Source: Neckera pumila (Eukaryota; Streptophyta; Bryopsida; Hypnales; Neckeraceae). Taken from it: a stretch of DNA of 64,000 nucleotides. The notes beneath the pieces were generated by a model. The model was not told the origin of the DNA. It worked only from the letters and a program-made list of their open reading frames with translations, and ran no database searches. The translations under genes were made by a program, and so were the position numbers. The stretch is taken from NCBI GenBank assembly GCA_963969595.1, contig OZ018409.1, forward strand, positions 16,214,975-16,278,974. Direction: 5' to 3'. Shown piece by piece: positions 12,678 to 24,809 of the stretch (position 1 is the first letter of the stretch; each line of letters starts with the position of its first letter).

Positions 12678-15600
12678 TGTTGCTGCTGCTGAATCTGAGC
12701 AAGCTGCTTCATTTGCTTAAGACAAGCAACCAGCAACACGACCAATCTCAGCATTCACGTAAATCACGGACCATACTGCCCGCTTACTAATATCGACATA
12801 ACCAAACCCATCCATACGCAAGCACCACCAAATTATTGAACTCGTGGGGTTTTCTCTTGCTTCCGATAACCTCGACAATTTGGTCTACTTCCACCCGCTT
12901 GTCACAGATCTATTAACAGTCTCCTCCATTACCATTTCAGCACGTCGCCGCCACATAAATCACACCATTCAACCTCATGACGATGCACACAAATCACAGA
13001 GTCAAAAAGCTTCAGCCCCAACCTTCATCATATGCTCCGTTTGTGCCTGGTCTTGAGGTCCACCTCGGGGTAGAGGAGAAGCCGCTTGCATCGGAGAACC
13101 CACGCCACCTTGTGATAAATCACCGCCCGCACTCTGTTGCCCATCTTTCGTCAGTCCACTTCTACCTAACAGAACTCGGAAACGTCGCGGATCCATCTCG
13201 TTCAGAAGCGGAGACCCTGAACTCGACATGTTGCCCTGTTGAGCTTGGGCTTGGATTAGAAGCTGCTGCTGCTGCTGTGGAGACAGCATCTGGAACTGGT
13301 GATACTGGTTCGGCGTTTGAATGAAAGGTTTCTGTGCCGAACCCGACAATCCTGGTCGTAGTTGATCCATACCCTGTCACCAACACACGAAGACACGGTC
13401 CTAAGGGACAAATGGGATTTGCAGGAACACGGGCCAGGACACAGGCGTTGGCAAGAACTGACCTTCGGACTTCACTGCCGAACAGCCCTCATTTCAATCG
13501 GTGGCACGTCTAACCACATCACATAAAACAGGAGAAGAAACAAGCATGACTCCTACACAATCCAACCAACAGGCGCTACTTTTAGCGATAAACACTACTT
13601 GCCAGCAACTATCAACACCTTCAGCACGCATGCTGAATGCGCATAAAGACCATGGGTCAGCGACTTACAGTCAAAGGCCATCCTTTCAAAGATCCAGGAT
13701 TCACACCTTGATTTACACCTTGGTTAACCCCTTGATTCACACCTGGGACCACATTCGTAAAACTTCAGTCAATCATTAAGCAGGATACCAACAAGCAGGT
13801 CCCCACATCATCACCGGCTTCTCAGAAAAGTCGTCACTCCTACCAAACAAGCACCATAGACAAGAAAATAACCTGGACTCAACAGCGCAGGCTTCGAATG
13901 TCCAACCCCCGGCACTCCAAACATGGCTGATTCCGGAGCTGGAGATCGTTGGTTCAAAACATCGTTCTTGTTATCCTAAGATGTCAACAACCACCAAATC
14001 ATTAACTGCAAGGCGACGACTATATCCACACCACAAAACAACACGTCTGCATGCACCGATCACGTCCATCTTAGTCATCCAGGGTCATCACGTTGCTATA
14101 ACAAGACATCGCCAAACACGCCAAAGGACTTGGTGTGCACCTGTGAGGATCCTGACATCTGCGGTCGAGCTTGGACCTGCTGCAGGGCTGTCGTTGCATT
14201 GCCAGCAAGCAAAGGCCTGTTCAGAACAACAATATCTGTCAGAACTGGGCCTAACTCTGTCAAGGATAACCACAAAACGACGACAAAGCTGCTCTTCATC
14301 AAGACCACAGTCACCACATCACATTCCAGAAACTTCCGAAATTCTTGCTTCGCTTCTGTGAAATCGGAAGGTCATCACGACCCACGAATTCCAAGGAGAC
14401 CCAGAATCAATACCTCTGCAACCACAACCATCCACCATCATCTCGGTGTCAGAAACCCAAACAAATAAACCGCAACACCCTTCAAAGCGCATTCACGAAT
14501 CGAAACACAACCAATTAATGCAAACTCTACCTTAAAAACAACTTCTTCACATCAGCAAGGCCTCACAACACCCTCATCGTCGCTCTGACATCAACAACTA
14601 CATGCAACTATCGATGCTCACAATCATCTCCAGTCGAACAGGAAAAACAGCATCATCGCAGGAATCGTCAGTACCTTCATGGCCGTCTCGTCCAGGGCAT
14701 CTCGCTGATGCGGGTGCTTCAGTCGCTCCTCGTAGATTTTTGTAGCCATTGCGTTCGCAGTGGGTTGTCGTAATATAGCTTCTCCCAAACCATTCGCAGA
14801 CCCGTTCAACAGATGAGTGCTCGCATCCCTTCGTTGCTGTTGAGCATGCCGCTGTTGTAAGATCTGAAGTTGCATCTGCTGCAACTGCTGCTGCTGCTGC
14901 TGCTGCTGCTGGACTTGTTGTTGCTGCTGTTGCTGATGCTGAGCTTGCTGCTGCTGCACTTGTTGTTGCTGCACCTGCTGCTGTTGAGCTTGCTGCTGCT
15001 GTGCTGCCTGCTGCTGTTGGGCCTGTTGTTGTGCTTGTTGCTGTTGAGCTTGTTGTTGCTGCTGCTGCTGGGCCTGTTGTTGATGCTGTTGCTGTTGCTG
15101 CTGCTGCTGCTGCTGGGCCTGTTGCAGCTCACGAGCCTTCAACTGCTGTGTCTGAGCACCACAAATATGCACACCGAAAGTCACCACACATTCAAACTGG
15201 TTCAACAATGTCGACTTGCTCCGGAAACAAAGGCATAATCCCGCCTCACGCATTGCAAGCATGCCAGTAACACGAATGCCATCTTAGTCACAGTCAAAAA
15301 CCGCCACTACCTGTTACCCTCATAGAATAAATACCAAAAACATTGCTGAATCCCGCCTCCCGCATTCCCAGAAGTCGCCTTCGGGATTATAGGAGTGTAT
15401 CACCCTTCCGATACCTCAGCACCACTATTTCCGAACAGCCTCACACGACTCAGCGAAACGTCAAACACGGCCAGCAACACTCGGGAACGTGTACCGTGCC
15501 AAATAGCATCACAACAAACTCACCTCTATGTAAGAGGCTGCGACCTCCGAATGTTTCTCGTTCGTGCGCGCGATAAAGATATCCCAAAATACAGACCACC

Positions 15601-17087
15601 ATTCAAATAGAAACCCTCCAGGTGCATCAATAGCTGAATGAGAAACAGAAACAAAGGCCTCATCAAAGGACTGAAGTAAAACACACAGCCACTGTGTTTG
15701 GGAACGACCTACAGGCTGGAAACTGAAGAATCATACCATTATGGAAAGCTAAATGCATCACGCGGTAGAAAAATAACAGCAGACGGCTACAAAGCTCACG
15801 TTTCGCTTGGGATCCCTCCAACTCTCATGATATATCCTAGCGTCTGGTGGCAACATACAGGCAGTTGAACTTCGTCACTGAAGATGCTATCCAATTATAA
15901 GGGTGAGGGAGGGATCTACATATCAAGAAAGCTCAGAGAGAAGAAAAAATTACCAACAGGATCGGACGAAACTTTGCCCTCGTTCAGAAAGGCCTTTGCT
16001 GATGCTTGGAGATTCCTCTTTATGAGATAGTCGTATATGTAAACATCAAGCCTGCACATCACGCCATCGTGACAAGTTTCTATTTTTAACTCACACGAGA
16101 TCGAGAGTATGTACCTTGTGAACGGAAAACTTAATCTCCCAGAGGAGGGCACTCTTAAATGATAGTTACTTCTAATTTTGTAGGATCAATATTGGATAGA
16201 AGCGCTTAAGGATATCCGGCCAGAGTATGTCAGGTCCAATGCGAATTCGTATTTAAATTTCGCAGTTCACAGCCTAACTGGATCCCATTTGCCGTCAGTC
16301 TACCTGGCCAGAGCTGTCCTTCGATGCAATCATCAAGTCCAAGAGGGGCCTGAACTAAGTCTGTGGTTATTAAAACTTGGCTTTTGCAACAAAAATGTGA
16401 TACAATTCAAAATGGCAAGCTCCACTAGAGGACTACTTGGGCTGTCTTGCAATTTGACTGCGCCATATAGGATTGAAAGACTAAAAACTAAATTCGACTC
16501 TTTCAAAAGCAGATGAGGGACGAATTCCGATACATTGGGTACAAAAGACAATATAAAAAGAGCTGGAAAGCAACTCAAAATCCAAAGTAAATAAAACGTA
16601 AATCAGCACCAAAACACGTCCAGTTCTACAAACTCCGTTTCACCTCCAATCTTTGCAAGTAACCGCGTAAACAAACACTACAAACAACAGTATCAATTCT
16701 CACAAAAGCAAGCAGAAAAAAATAATTAAAAGTACTAATGATGATGAAAAATCTGAGACAATCCCGAAAACCGCTTTAAGGTCCAACAATTACTTGACCA
16801 ACTCACAGTCCCCCACAGGCACGACTCAAAAAAAAAAATCCTACACTAGCATCAACTCGAAATCTCCAAACACAAAGCAAAAAAGTAACCTACACACTCC
16901 CTCTCCGCATTGCACAAATCCACCGACACCGAACCCACCTGCAGCTAATGAAATGCAACGGAAACACATCCACATTTACCCGAAACGTGACAACGACGGT
17001 AGAAACGGCAAAAAACTTGAAAGGCACTCTTCCAAGGGCAGAGATGCCGCTTACATCTTATCAGCCTCCCAGTTGCTCTGCGCCATA
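8679..17087 (-). CDS. LUG: LEUNIG-type transcriptional co-repressor (LisH/LUFS, Q-rich, WD40)
   Basis: Plant Groucho/Tup1-like co-repressor, nuclear, which in Arabidopsis acts with SEUSS. Exons placed on the minus strand: 17087-17056, 16051-15954, 15633-15524, 15151-14675, [one missing], 14216-14141, 13966-13873, 13742-13669, 13373-13023, 12715-12461, 11768-11514, 10954-10810, 10663-10554, 10297-10148, 9928-9773, 9657-9541, 9279-9070, 8822-8679. Phases agree at every junction except the gap after 14675, where an exon of length 3n+2 (the family's RFGE segment) is expected but not found. The start [11 protein letters not shown] is the family start. LisH ([16 protein letters not shown]) and LUFS residues ([11 protein letters not shown]) follow, then about 160 largely Gln codons, the [20 protein letters not shown] linker and a seven-repeat-type WD40 domain ending [10 protein letters not shown]. 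About 950 residues are accounted for, against about 930 in Arabidopsis LUG. LEUNIG versus LEUNIG_HOMOLOG is not resolved. Confidence 0.95.
12629..12691 (-). repeat. CAG/CAA repeat encoding 21 glutamines in LEUNIG
   Basis: Twenty-one consecutive Gln codons on the minus strand, CAG-dominated with interspersed CAA, in the exon 12715-12461. CAA interruptions usually stabilise such tracts. The tract lies between MKQLAQI and SGNHQQQNP and is followed by a shorter seven-Gln run. Confidence 0.95.
14875..15125 (-). repeat. Long glutamine-rich exon repeat in LEUNIG
   Basis: The exon 15151-14675 encodes about 80 residues composed mainly of Gln with Ala, Val, His and Leu interruptions ([13 protein letters not shown] words). 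It lies between KARELQQAQ and [16 protein letters not shown]. Glutamine-rich stretches here are typical of LEUNIG proteins. The opposite strand gives long Leu and Ser frames that are only shadows. Confidence 0.9.
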
Positions 17088-17367
17088 GCGGCCAACACGA
17101 CGAGCTCCACGGATGGGCGCTCCTCTCTCGCTTCCCCTGTTCGTCTCCGCCCTTGGCTCTTCTGGGCTATGGCGTGCTCCCAAGCTCCCGCTCCAGGGTT
17201 TGCTCTGCAACGTCAGGACTAGCGTCCAGCACCTCTGACGAATATCGTCGGCTCCCGAGTGCTCTATACTACTAGTCTATACTGAAGAGCGGCGTCTGTC
17301 GTCGTCCCTCCGTCGTCGTCGTCGTGGTCCGGCTCCTGTTGGGTTCGCGGTGCTGTACTCTACTCCA

Positions 17368-17607
17368 CTATACAATACATGATGAGGTCTTACCGTATGT
17401 AATGATCAATTCAGGACCCGTGAATGAAGGCCCCGGTCGCGTTGGGTGTTGTGTTGAGTCGGTTTGCGCTTCCGTAAATGACGAGAGGGTCTTGATCGAG
17501 GTCTTGATCGAGGTCTTGATCGAGGACTTGGGGCTTTTCATTCGGCGCAGGAGCTTTTCCGTCGCTTCCAGTTTATCGACCCTCGATTTCTGCTGATTCA
17601 GTTGCAC
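17368..17607 (-). CDS. Possible upstream reading frame in the LEUNIG leader (79 codons)
   Basis: About 280 bases upstream of the LEUNIG ATG on the same strand lies an ATG frame beginning MQLNQQKSRVDKLEATEKLL, basic and Ser/Lys-rich. It includes a threefold SIKT repeat encoded by a 12-bp tandem repeat (17489-17524, GTCTTGATCGAG on the plus strand). The product is not recognised. It may be an upstream ORF, part of an untranslated exon, or chance. Long leaders with upstream ORFs are common in plant regulatory genes, but no transcript evidence is available here. Confidence 0.25.
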   Translation of the reverse strand: MQLNQQKSRVDKLEATEKLLRRMKSPKSSIKTSIKTSIKTLSSFTEAQTDSTQHPTRPGPSFTGPELIITYGKTSSCIV

Positions 17608-17629
17608 AGAAGGTAGGTACTGGGTAACT

Positions 17630-18690
17630 TATTAGAGCAAGTTGCCATTGGGGAGCTGGAGGGGTCCAGGCCTGGACCTCCAGCCTCCAGCCTCCAGATC
17701 TGTAAAATTAGAAAACAGGACTGGACCTTCCGGAGCCTCTGCCGGACCTTGCTTTGTGAACTGTACGTGAGAGGGAGATTTCAGATTTTTTTGCACGCTC
17801 TGCCCGTGGTCAAGCTGGACGGGTCTCCAGTTCCTGCTTTCAATGGCAACAGGCTCTTAGAGCCCATTTCCATGGGCCCCTGGAGGTCCAGATTGTGGAA
17901 GAATCCTGGAAGGATCCTGGAAGGCTCCCGACCCTGCGGGAGGTTCCTGGGGTTCCATGGGCCCCTATTTCTAGACCTGATTTTGGGGAGCGCTTTCGAG
18001 ATCGATGAAATTGAAGCTGGCCACGTTCCTCGAAAAGACACACAGAGAAGATCGCAAGCTTGTTTGGTAGCTAAAAACGACCCCTCCAGAACACCCTCTA
18101 GGCCTGCAAATCCGGAATAAGGCAAATGAGTCCATTGCAGTCAAATGGACCATGATGGACTCCTAATGATCCCATTGTGGTTTTTGAAACCACAATCAAT
18201 GCCTTACATGGTAGTTATGGAGTAATTAGTGACCTCAATAGGTACTTCCAACTTTTCAGTGTAAAATTCTTTGTAAAAACTGATTTTTTAGGTCTTCCAT
18301 GTTTGAAAATGTTGTGACTACATTGGGTAGGAAGATGACTATATTGGATTCAGATTTTGTTGGTCATGAGGTATCCTATAGACCTCTATGGACTGATCAC
18401 TTCAAAAATTCAGAACTAATTCATACTTGGTCCAAAAAAACATAATTTCAAATGTCTTCACTGTCCCTCAAACTTATCTTTGTGTGTGAAAAAATTTGAA
18501 AAATTTTAGCACTGGCATGAGGGCACACACCTAATTCTGACCGCAATGGGGTCATTTACCTTACATGGGCCGAAGGCTAGAGGGGTTCTTGGAGGTCTAG
18601 CCGGAGGTCCAGCCTCCATGGAAGCTGTCTAGACCCTCCAAAATTGGACCTCCAGGCGGCCGTAGAAACGCGCTCTTAGTGCCAGGGTAG
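17630..18690. repeat. GC-richer foldback-like repeat beside LEUNIG
   Basis: Both ends carry related inverted sequence: TTAGAGC..GAGCTGGAGGGGTCCA on the left and TGGACCTCCAGGCGGC..GCTCTTA on the right. Many copies of CTGGAGGTCCA and CCTCCAGCCTCCAG lie between them. A third GGCTCTTAGAGCCC occurs at about 17856, suggesting nesting of related elements. No protein is recognisable. Boundaries are approximate. Confidence 0.45.
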
Positions 18691-18856
18691 GAGGTCCATG
18701 AAGTAGGTGGGCTCTAACTGAAGGGTTTTGCAATGCAGAGGTGCGTTTTGCTTTCTAATTGCACTAGCAATGTCCAAATAGTGTACATTTCAAGAAGTGG
18801 ACGCTTTTAGAGCTTGGACATGACTATCCTACATGAAGGTCAGATTCAGGCATAAA

Positions 18857-20318
18857 TTAATCCCTAAAGATCAGAGACTATGTTTTCACCAAAAATGCTC
18901 CAAAACTACCATTTCTAGTACAAGTACCAAATTTTAGAAAAAAAACATTTTTGAACACATGTAACAATAGGATCTTGTAGTAAGCTTGTTTAAAAATATG
19001 TAGAAAAAATTTCAGAATTTTCCACCGTGGAGACCGCTATACAATAGCATTTGAATTGACAAAAAATCTTTTTTGGCCTTGTGAAAAATTGGGTAGTTGC
19101 ACTTCACAAGGTCACATTTAAATGAAAAAATGTCCAAAAATGGTGGTTACTCCTTGGATTCATTATTCAAAGCAAGTTTCAAATCATTTGGAATTATACA
19201 ACATATAGGGAAAAAATAGGCTGTAGAAAGAAGTAGAGAATGATTCAAAACACTAAATTGTTCAGAATTTAATTATGTAATTGAAGAATGTCAATCCCAA
19301 TGGTTGTAATGTTGTAATAAACAATATACATCCCATGGTTTTATGTTTATTTGTAAACTAGCGATTGGCACTTGCTTTGCTACGCATTAAATATATTACT
19401 TTCATCAATTTTTTATATGATAGAATGTAGATAAACAAAGTATGTATAATCTTTAAATGAAAATATTGACATCCTCATACAATATTTTTGAAAAAATTTA
19501 TATAGTGCAATATAAAGTAATTAAAAAAAATCTTTATATCATAATTCTTATAAAATGACCTTTGCAAAGATGAAAACATTGCAGTAAGAATAAATTAATC
19601 AAATGAACAATGTAAATAGAATCTTCACATTTGAATATGTAGAACAATGCTAGCGGTTGGTGCTTCCTTATTCTTTAATATCACATTTTAAAAAGATATG
19701 GAATTTATCTATAGTTTTGTTATTTGGAAAGTTTCTTTGAAATATTTTTAGAAGTATCCATTTGATTTTCAAATATTTCTCAAAAAGAATACACAATATA
19801 TAGTAGAAAGTATCCTATGGCTATTACAAAAGCAATTGAATTTCTATAATATTATTCAAAATTGAAATGTAATATTATAGAGGTCGTTGTGATTTTAGTA
19901 GTATGATACTAAAAAATGAGTTAAATTAAAGGACTTCAAATTATATTTTAGAGTAGAGAATCCATAACTGCCCGCAAACTAGAACACCTCATAATTTTCA
20001 TCTCATAAATCAAAATGGAATAATTTAAATCTTTAAACGTATATATAAATCTTAAAAACCAATTTCAAGTTTTTATTTTTTTTAAAAGTATTTTTCAGAA
20101 AAGATTTGAATTGCCTGCCAACCGTTGAAAATGACATATCATCCAATAACTTTTTAACCATGTAGTCAAAAGTTTTGAAAATTGTTGGGCCTTAAAGCTA
20201 CTCCTTGGGTATACATTATGTGAAATTTTCAAAGAAATAATATAAAAATTTTGTTTGTAGTGAACTGCCCTAAATTGCTATGTTGCCAAAAAACGTTGTT
20301 TGGTCCTTTAGGAGTTAA
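18857..20318. repeat. Family C element, copy 3, carrying a nested family D insertion
   Basis: Starts TTAATCCCTAAAG and ends CCTTTAGGAGTTAA. Landmarks TAGGATCTTGTAGTA (about 18967) and ACAACATATAGG (about 19198) are in the usual order. The element is interrupted at about 19367-19906 by family D; family C sequence resumes at AGTTAAATTAAAGGACTTCAA. Confidence 0.75.
19367..19906. repeat. Family D element, copy 1, nested in family C
   Basis: Begins ACTAGCGATTGGCACTTGCT and ends near GTAGTATGAT. A second copy of very similar sequence is at 23674-24228. Because family C sequence is found on both sides and is continuous without it in other copies, this element inserted after the family C host. Superfamily unknown: no long TIR, no poly-A tail and no reading frame. 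Confidence 0.7.
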
Positions 20319-20327
20319 GTATTTTTT

Positions 20328-20407
20328 GGAATGTCTGAATGTTTGAAATATTACAAGTGGAATGTCTGAATATTTGGAATATTACAAGTGAAATGTTTGA
20401 AATGTTG
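20328..20407. repeat. 31-bp tandem repeat, about 2.6 units
   Basis: Units GGAATGTCTGAATGTTTGAA.. at 20328-20358 and 20359-20389 differ at a few positions, and a partial third follows. It abuts the right end of a family C element. Confidence 0.75.
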
Positions 20408-21128
20408 CAAAAAAAATTCATCTACATTGCCTAAATTTTTTGACTATTTCTAAAAATTTACATCACATGATTGGATTCTCAAAATAACAAAACCTAAAAG
20501 TTACCAAACTCAAAAAAAATTGGATGCCAAAATGCTAAAACACTAACACCAATAGTTCCAACTACCTAAAATCCTTTGGGCACAAAAAAGAAACTATTTC
20601 GGCACTTAGGCGCCAAATTAAACCTTCATGTCCGGTATTGTGTATCAACTTCAAAATTTGTAACTAATTCCATGAAGTTTAAAAAAAATATGAAATGACT
20701 TAGATTAAATGCCAATTACATTTGTCCATCAAGGAAATTTAATGAAAAATATTTCAAGAAATATAACTTTTCCAGATTAATTATCAAACCTTAAATGCAT
20801 TAGGAATAATTTGAACCCTGGAAAGGGCCGTTAACTTTTGATTTTCAGCACCACTTGTGGTGCAAATACTGAAGAAAAAAAATTTAAATTTTAAAAATTT
20901 TAAAAATTTAAAACTAATTTTTTTTTAAATTTAAATTAAAAAATTAAATTAAATATTGGGTATGCTGACGTGGCACTGACATTGCTGATGTGGCACCAAT
21001 AGTGCCATGTCAGCAAGTCCCGGATTTTTTTTGTAACTACACCAAATGCATACAGAACAGTACAGAACTCATGGCCTCCTTTTGGGCTCATTTTTTTGTA
21101 ATGAGTGCTTTATGTGGACCTCCTACCT

Positions 21129-21401
21129 CATTTAGGGACATTTGAGGACTTTAGAAGACTGCAAGTTCCCTTGCATTCCCAGACTACAAGAACGCAGGGG
21201 GAAGGAGCTAGCTAATGTGGCCGACACCGTGCCATGTCATTTTTGAAAAAAAAAAAAAAAAATTGCTTAGAATGATATTTGGAAAAAAAAAAAAAATTGA
21301 AAAAAAAAATCTGACAGTCTATACTGATTGTTTATATAATCGGGACAGCATTGGAAATGGGCCTGAAATGGTCTTCTAAAAGCCTCAAATGTTCTCTAAT
21401 G
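21129..21401. repeat. Family A TIR element, copy 2
   Basis: Begins CATTTAGGGACATTTGAGGA and ends TCTCTAATG. It shares with copies 1, 3 and 8 the internal words GCATTCCCAGACTAC and GGAAATGGGCCTGAAATGG, around long A runs. The left terminus has one inserted base compared with other copies. Non-coding. Confidence 0.65.
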
Positions 21402-22017
21402 TACTCCTAAAATTTCTCTTGAGGCCAACGGAACAAAATCCATCATGTAGCCATTTAGGGATAGAAGTTATTGACCATGTACATATTCATTTATTTTTGT
21501 TGATTTCATTAGCATGTAAAGATTATTTTGCATAGATTATCAACAAAAAATTGTTTTTTTGGACTTAAAGATGAATTTTGAAAAAAATCCTTACAATTTC
21601 ACCTTTTGGCAAAATTTCACAAAGAAAAAAGTTTCCAACATTGGGGTGTGCTAAAATTGGCCCTACTCTAGAAGTGTCTTCTCACACATGATTACATACT
21701 AGAAGTTTCAATGTACTCATAATGAACATTTCTAAGTGAATATGATTTAGAAGCACCTTCCATTCCAACTTTAAAATTCATAAGTAATTCAATATGAGTC
21801 CAAAAAATACGAATCCAAGTGAATTAGATGCAAATTGCTTCTCATCTTTAAAGGTAAATCTATTAGAGAATAATTTGAAGTTGTTCCAACCCTTTGGAAA
21901 ATCCAAATCAATACTAAGAAAGACTCTTTATAAACATACCATCTTAATATTGTGCACTCAAATAGGGGAGGCAACCCATTCTTGATCATTTAAGGAATTA
22001 CAGAATCTGAAACTTAT

Positions 22018-22213
22018 CACTACAAGAGAATGGGGTGTTTTAAGTGAGCTTTTAAGTATAATCCTAGACATAAGATTTTAAATAATGACCTTTAAGGCAA
22101 TTTTCAGCAAAATTTTACTAAAAATAGATGTCTTTCTAGTATAATTTTGCTGAAAATTGCTTCAAGGGTCATTACTTAAAAACTCACTTAAAACACCCCA
22201 TTCTCTTGTAGTG
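22018..22213. repeat. CACTA-type palindromic MITE (family B)
   Basis: Ends CACTACAAGAGAATGGGGTG and CACCCCATTCTCTTGTAGTG are perfect inverted repeats, and the flanks are an exact TAT/TAT 3-bp duplication. Both features are hallmarks of the CACTA (En/Spm) superfamily. The interior is also mirrored, with TTTTCAGCAAAATTTTACTA on the left answered by AATTTTGCTGAAAA on the right, so the element can form one long hairpin. It has no coding capacity. Confidence 0.9.
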
Positions 22214-22608
22214 TATTAATTCATAGCAACTTCATTTTGATACCAAAATATCTGAAAATTCTAGAAAGGGTCCAAAGACTACTGCTGCACACGAGAAAAT
22301 TTTCCACCGAAAAAATTATCTTCTTACATGCTTGTAATTCTTTAAGTGATCGAAAATGGTTTGTCAATCGGGAGTGGGTTGCCTCCCCTAAGCCTCCAAT
22401 TTTTTTAAGAGAAAACAAAGAAAACTCCAATTTGGCATTAATACCTTATATTCCTTCATTAAACTTAAAGTTTCCTCACCTTGCTTATAATATTTTCTAT
22501 CATTGGATACTCTCTGCACAAATCATTGTCATTAAGAAATTGTTGGAAAAGGATTCACACACGTGATTCAGAAGCATCATCTCTGTTCTCCACTCCATGG
22601 AGATTAGA

Positions 22609-23249
22609 TTAACTCCTAAATGTATTTGACTATGTTTTCACCAAAATCACTCAAACTGCCATTTCTAGTATAAGTACCAAATTTTAGGAAAAAATATTTT
22701 GGACATATGTAACAATAGGATCTTGTAGTACATTGGTTTGAGAAGATGTGGAAAAAATTTCATAAAATTCCACCTTGTGGATTGCAAGATATTAGTGTTT
22801 ATTGATAAAAATCCATTATTTTGTTCGTGCAAAAAACGGGGCAATTGCATTTCACAAGGTCACATTTGTATGAAAAATTGTCCATGTTGGTGGTGCTTCT
22901 TTGAATTCATTTATTAGGCAAGTCGGCTACATGCTTGAAAAATTTCAGATCATTTGGAATTATACAACATATAGGAAAAGAAATAATAAGTAGAAAGAAG
23001 TAGAAAATGATTTAAAATACGAAATTGTTAAGAATTTAGTTATGGAATTATAAAATACCAATAAAAATGGTTGAAATGCTATAATAAACAATCTACATAC
23101 TATGATTTTATTTTTTTCCAAAAATATTGAACACTAAATTAAATAAAGGACTTCAAAGGTCATTTTAGAATAGAGAATCCATAATTCCCTACAAACTAAA
23201 ACTCCTCATAACTTTCATCTCATTAATAAAAATGGAATGACTCAAAGCT

Positions 23250-23303
<54 letters not shown>

Positions 23304-23564
23304 TTAGAAAACCAATTTTTTTTTTTAACTAATTTTTGAAAAAAAGATTGAGTTCCCCGAGTTGCTTATTGAGCAATGAAAATTATATATCATACAATAA
23401 CTTTTAACCATATAGTCAATTTATAAAGATTGTTGGGCCTTAAAGCTACTCCCTGGGCACATGTTGTGTGAAAATTTCAAACCAAAAAAATAAAAATTCC
23501 GCGTAGTGAGCTTCCTAAAATCGCTATGTTGCCAAAAAACAGTGTTTGGGCATCTAGGGGTTAA
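22609..23564. repeat. Family C element, copy 4
   Basis: Starts TTAACTCCTAAA and ends CATCTAGGGGTTAA. It carries TAGGATCTTGTAGTA (about 22729) and ACAACATATAGG (about 22969), and is interrupted by the AT microsatellite at 23254-23301 within the segment that in other copies reads ATATATAAATCTAGAAAACC. Confidence 0.75.
23254..23301. repeat. (AT)n microsatellite
   Basis: A run of about 24 AT dinucleotides inside family C copy 4, expanded from a short ATATAT present in the other copies. Confidence 0.95.
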
Positions 23565-23673
23565 GATTATAATTGAAGAAATGTTGCAAGTATATAGAGA
23601 ATCAAAATATCTTTTCAGTATATCTTAGAAGAAAGAAAACTTAGATGATTCTAAGAGTTACTTTACAATTGGG

Positions 23674-24228
23674 ACTAGCGATTGGCACTTGCTTTGCTAC
23701 GCATTAAATATTTTACTTTCATCAATTTTTTATGTAATAGAATGTAGATAAACAAAGTATGTATAATCTTTAAATGAAAATATTGACATCCTCATACAAT
23801 ATTCTTTGAAAAATTTTACATAGTGTAAAATAAAGTAATTAAAGAAAATTTTCATGTCATAGTTTTTACAAAATAACCTTTGCAAAGATGAAAACATTGC
23901 AATAAGAATAAATTAATCAAGTGAACAATGTAAGTAGAATCTTCACATTTGAATATGTAGAGCAACGCTAGCGGTTGGTGCTTCCTTATTTTTTAATATC
24001 AAATTTTAAAAAGACATGGAATTTATCTATAATTTTGTTGTCTAAAAAGTTTATTTGAAATTTTTTTCAAAATATCCATTTGATTTTCTAATATTTCTCA
24101 AAAAGAATACATAATATGTAGTAGAAAGTATCCTATGGCTATTACAAAAGCAATTGAATTTCTATAATATTATTCTATAAAATTGAATTGTGATATTATA
24201 GAGGTTGTTGTGATTTTCGTAGTATGAT
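23674..24228. repeat. Family D element, copy 2
   Basis: Near-identical over most of its length to 19367-19906, from ACTAGCGATTGGCACTTGCT to about GTAGTATGAT. Here it is not inside a family C copy, which helps define both ends. Confidence 0.7.
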
Positions 24229-24587
24229 TAAATCTATAAAACACTAAATTTTGAATTCTTTCATTGATCAAAATGGACTATTTTATTTTCTCTAGATTGA
24301 TTCAACAACAAGATCCCTCTTGTAGCCAATTTTGAATAGAGCCAATCATTTTTCATTTTATATATTTGTACTTTCTTATTCAATTAATGATGATTTCACC
24401 TATTTATTTAGTAATTTTTATTTATTATTTTGGACAATTAATTAATTTTTTGGGATAAACAAATTTTTCTTAAAAAATTCCTCCTAAATTTTTTTTTATA
24501 ATATTAACATTAGAAGTGGCTAGTATAAGAATTTAAGATTTGTGATCAAAGAATGGAGACAACTTGGGCAATGGCTATCCTATTCGT

Positions 24588-24809
24588 CACTACAAAAAAA
24601 AGGATGTTTTAAGTGAATTTTAAGTATAGTCCTAGATATAAGATAACAAGTAATGATCTTTCAGGAGATTTTCACTAAATTTTTATAAGAAACACATGTA
24701 TTTCTAATAAATTTTATTAAAAATCTCTTCAAAGGTCATAATTATTTATAATCTTATACGTAGGACTATATTTAAAAACTCACTTAAAACACCCCTTTTT
24801 CTTGTAGTG
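24588..24809. repeat. CACTA-type palindromic MITE (family B)
   Basis: Begins CACTACAAAAAAAAGGATG and ends CACCCCTTTTTCTTGTAGTG, with the same mirrored interior as the copy at 22018. Flanks are CGT and CGC, a one-mismatch 3-bp duplication. Confidence 0.8.

Noticed and set aside
14870..15270. Long plus-strand poly-Leu and Ala/Val frames
   Set aside because: These are the opposite-strand readings of the Gln codons in the LEUNIG exon.
17630..18690. Second gene divergent from LEUNIG
   Set aside because: Frames of 114-123 codons occur on both strands but consist of CTGGAGGTCC-type repeats, so a repeat explains them better.
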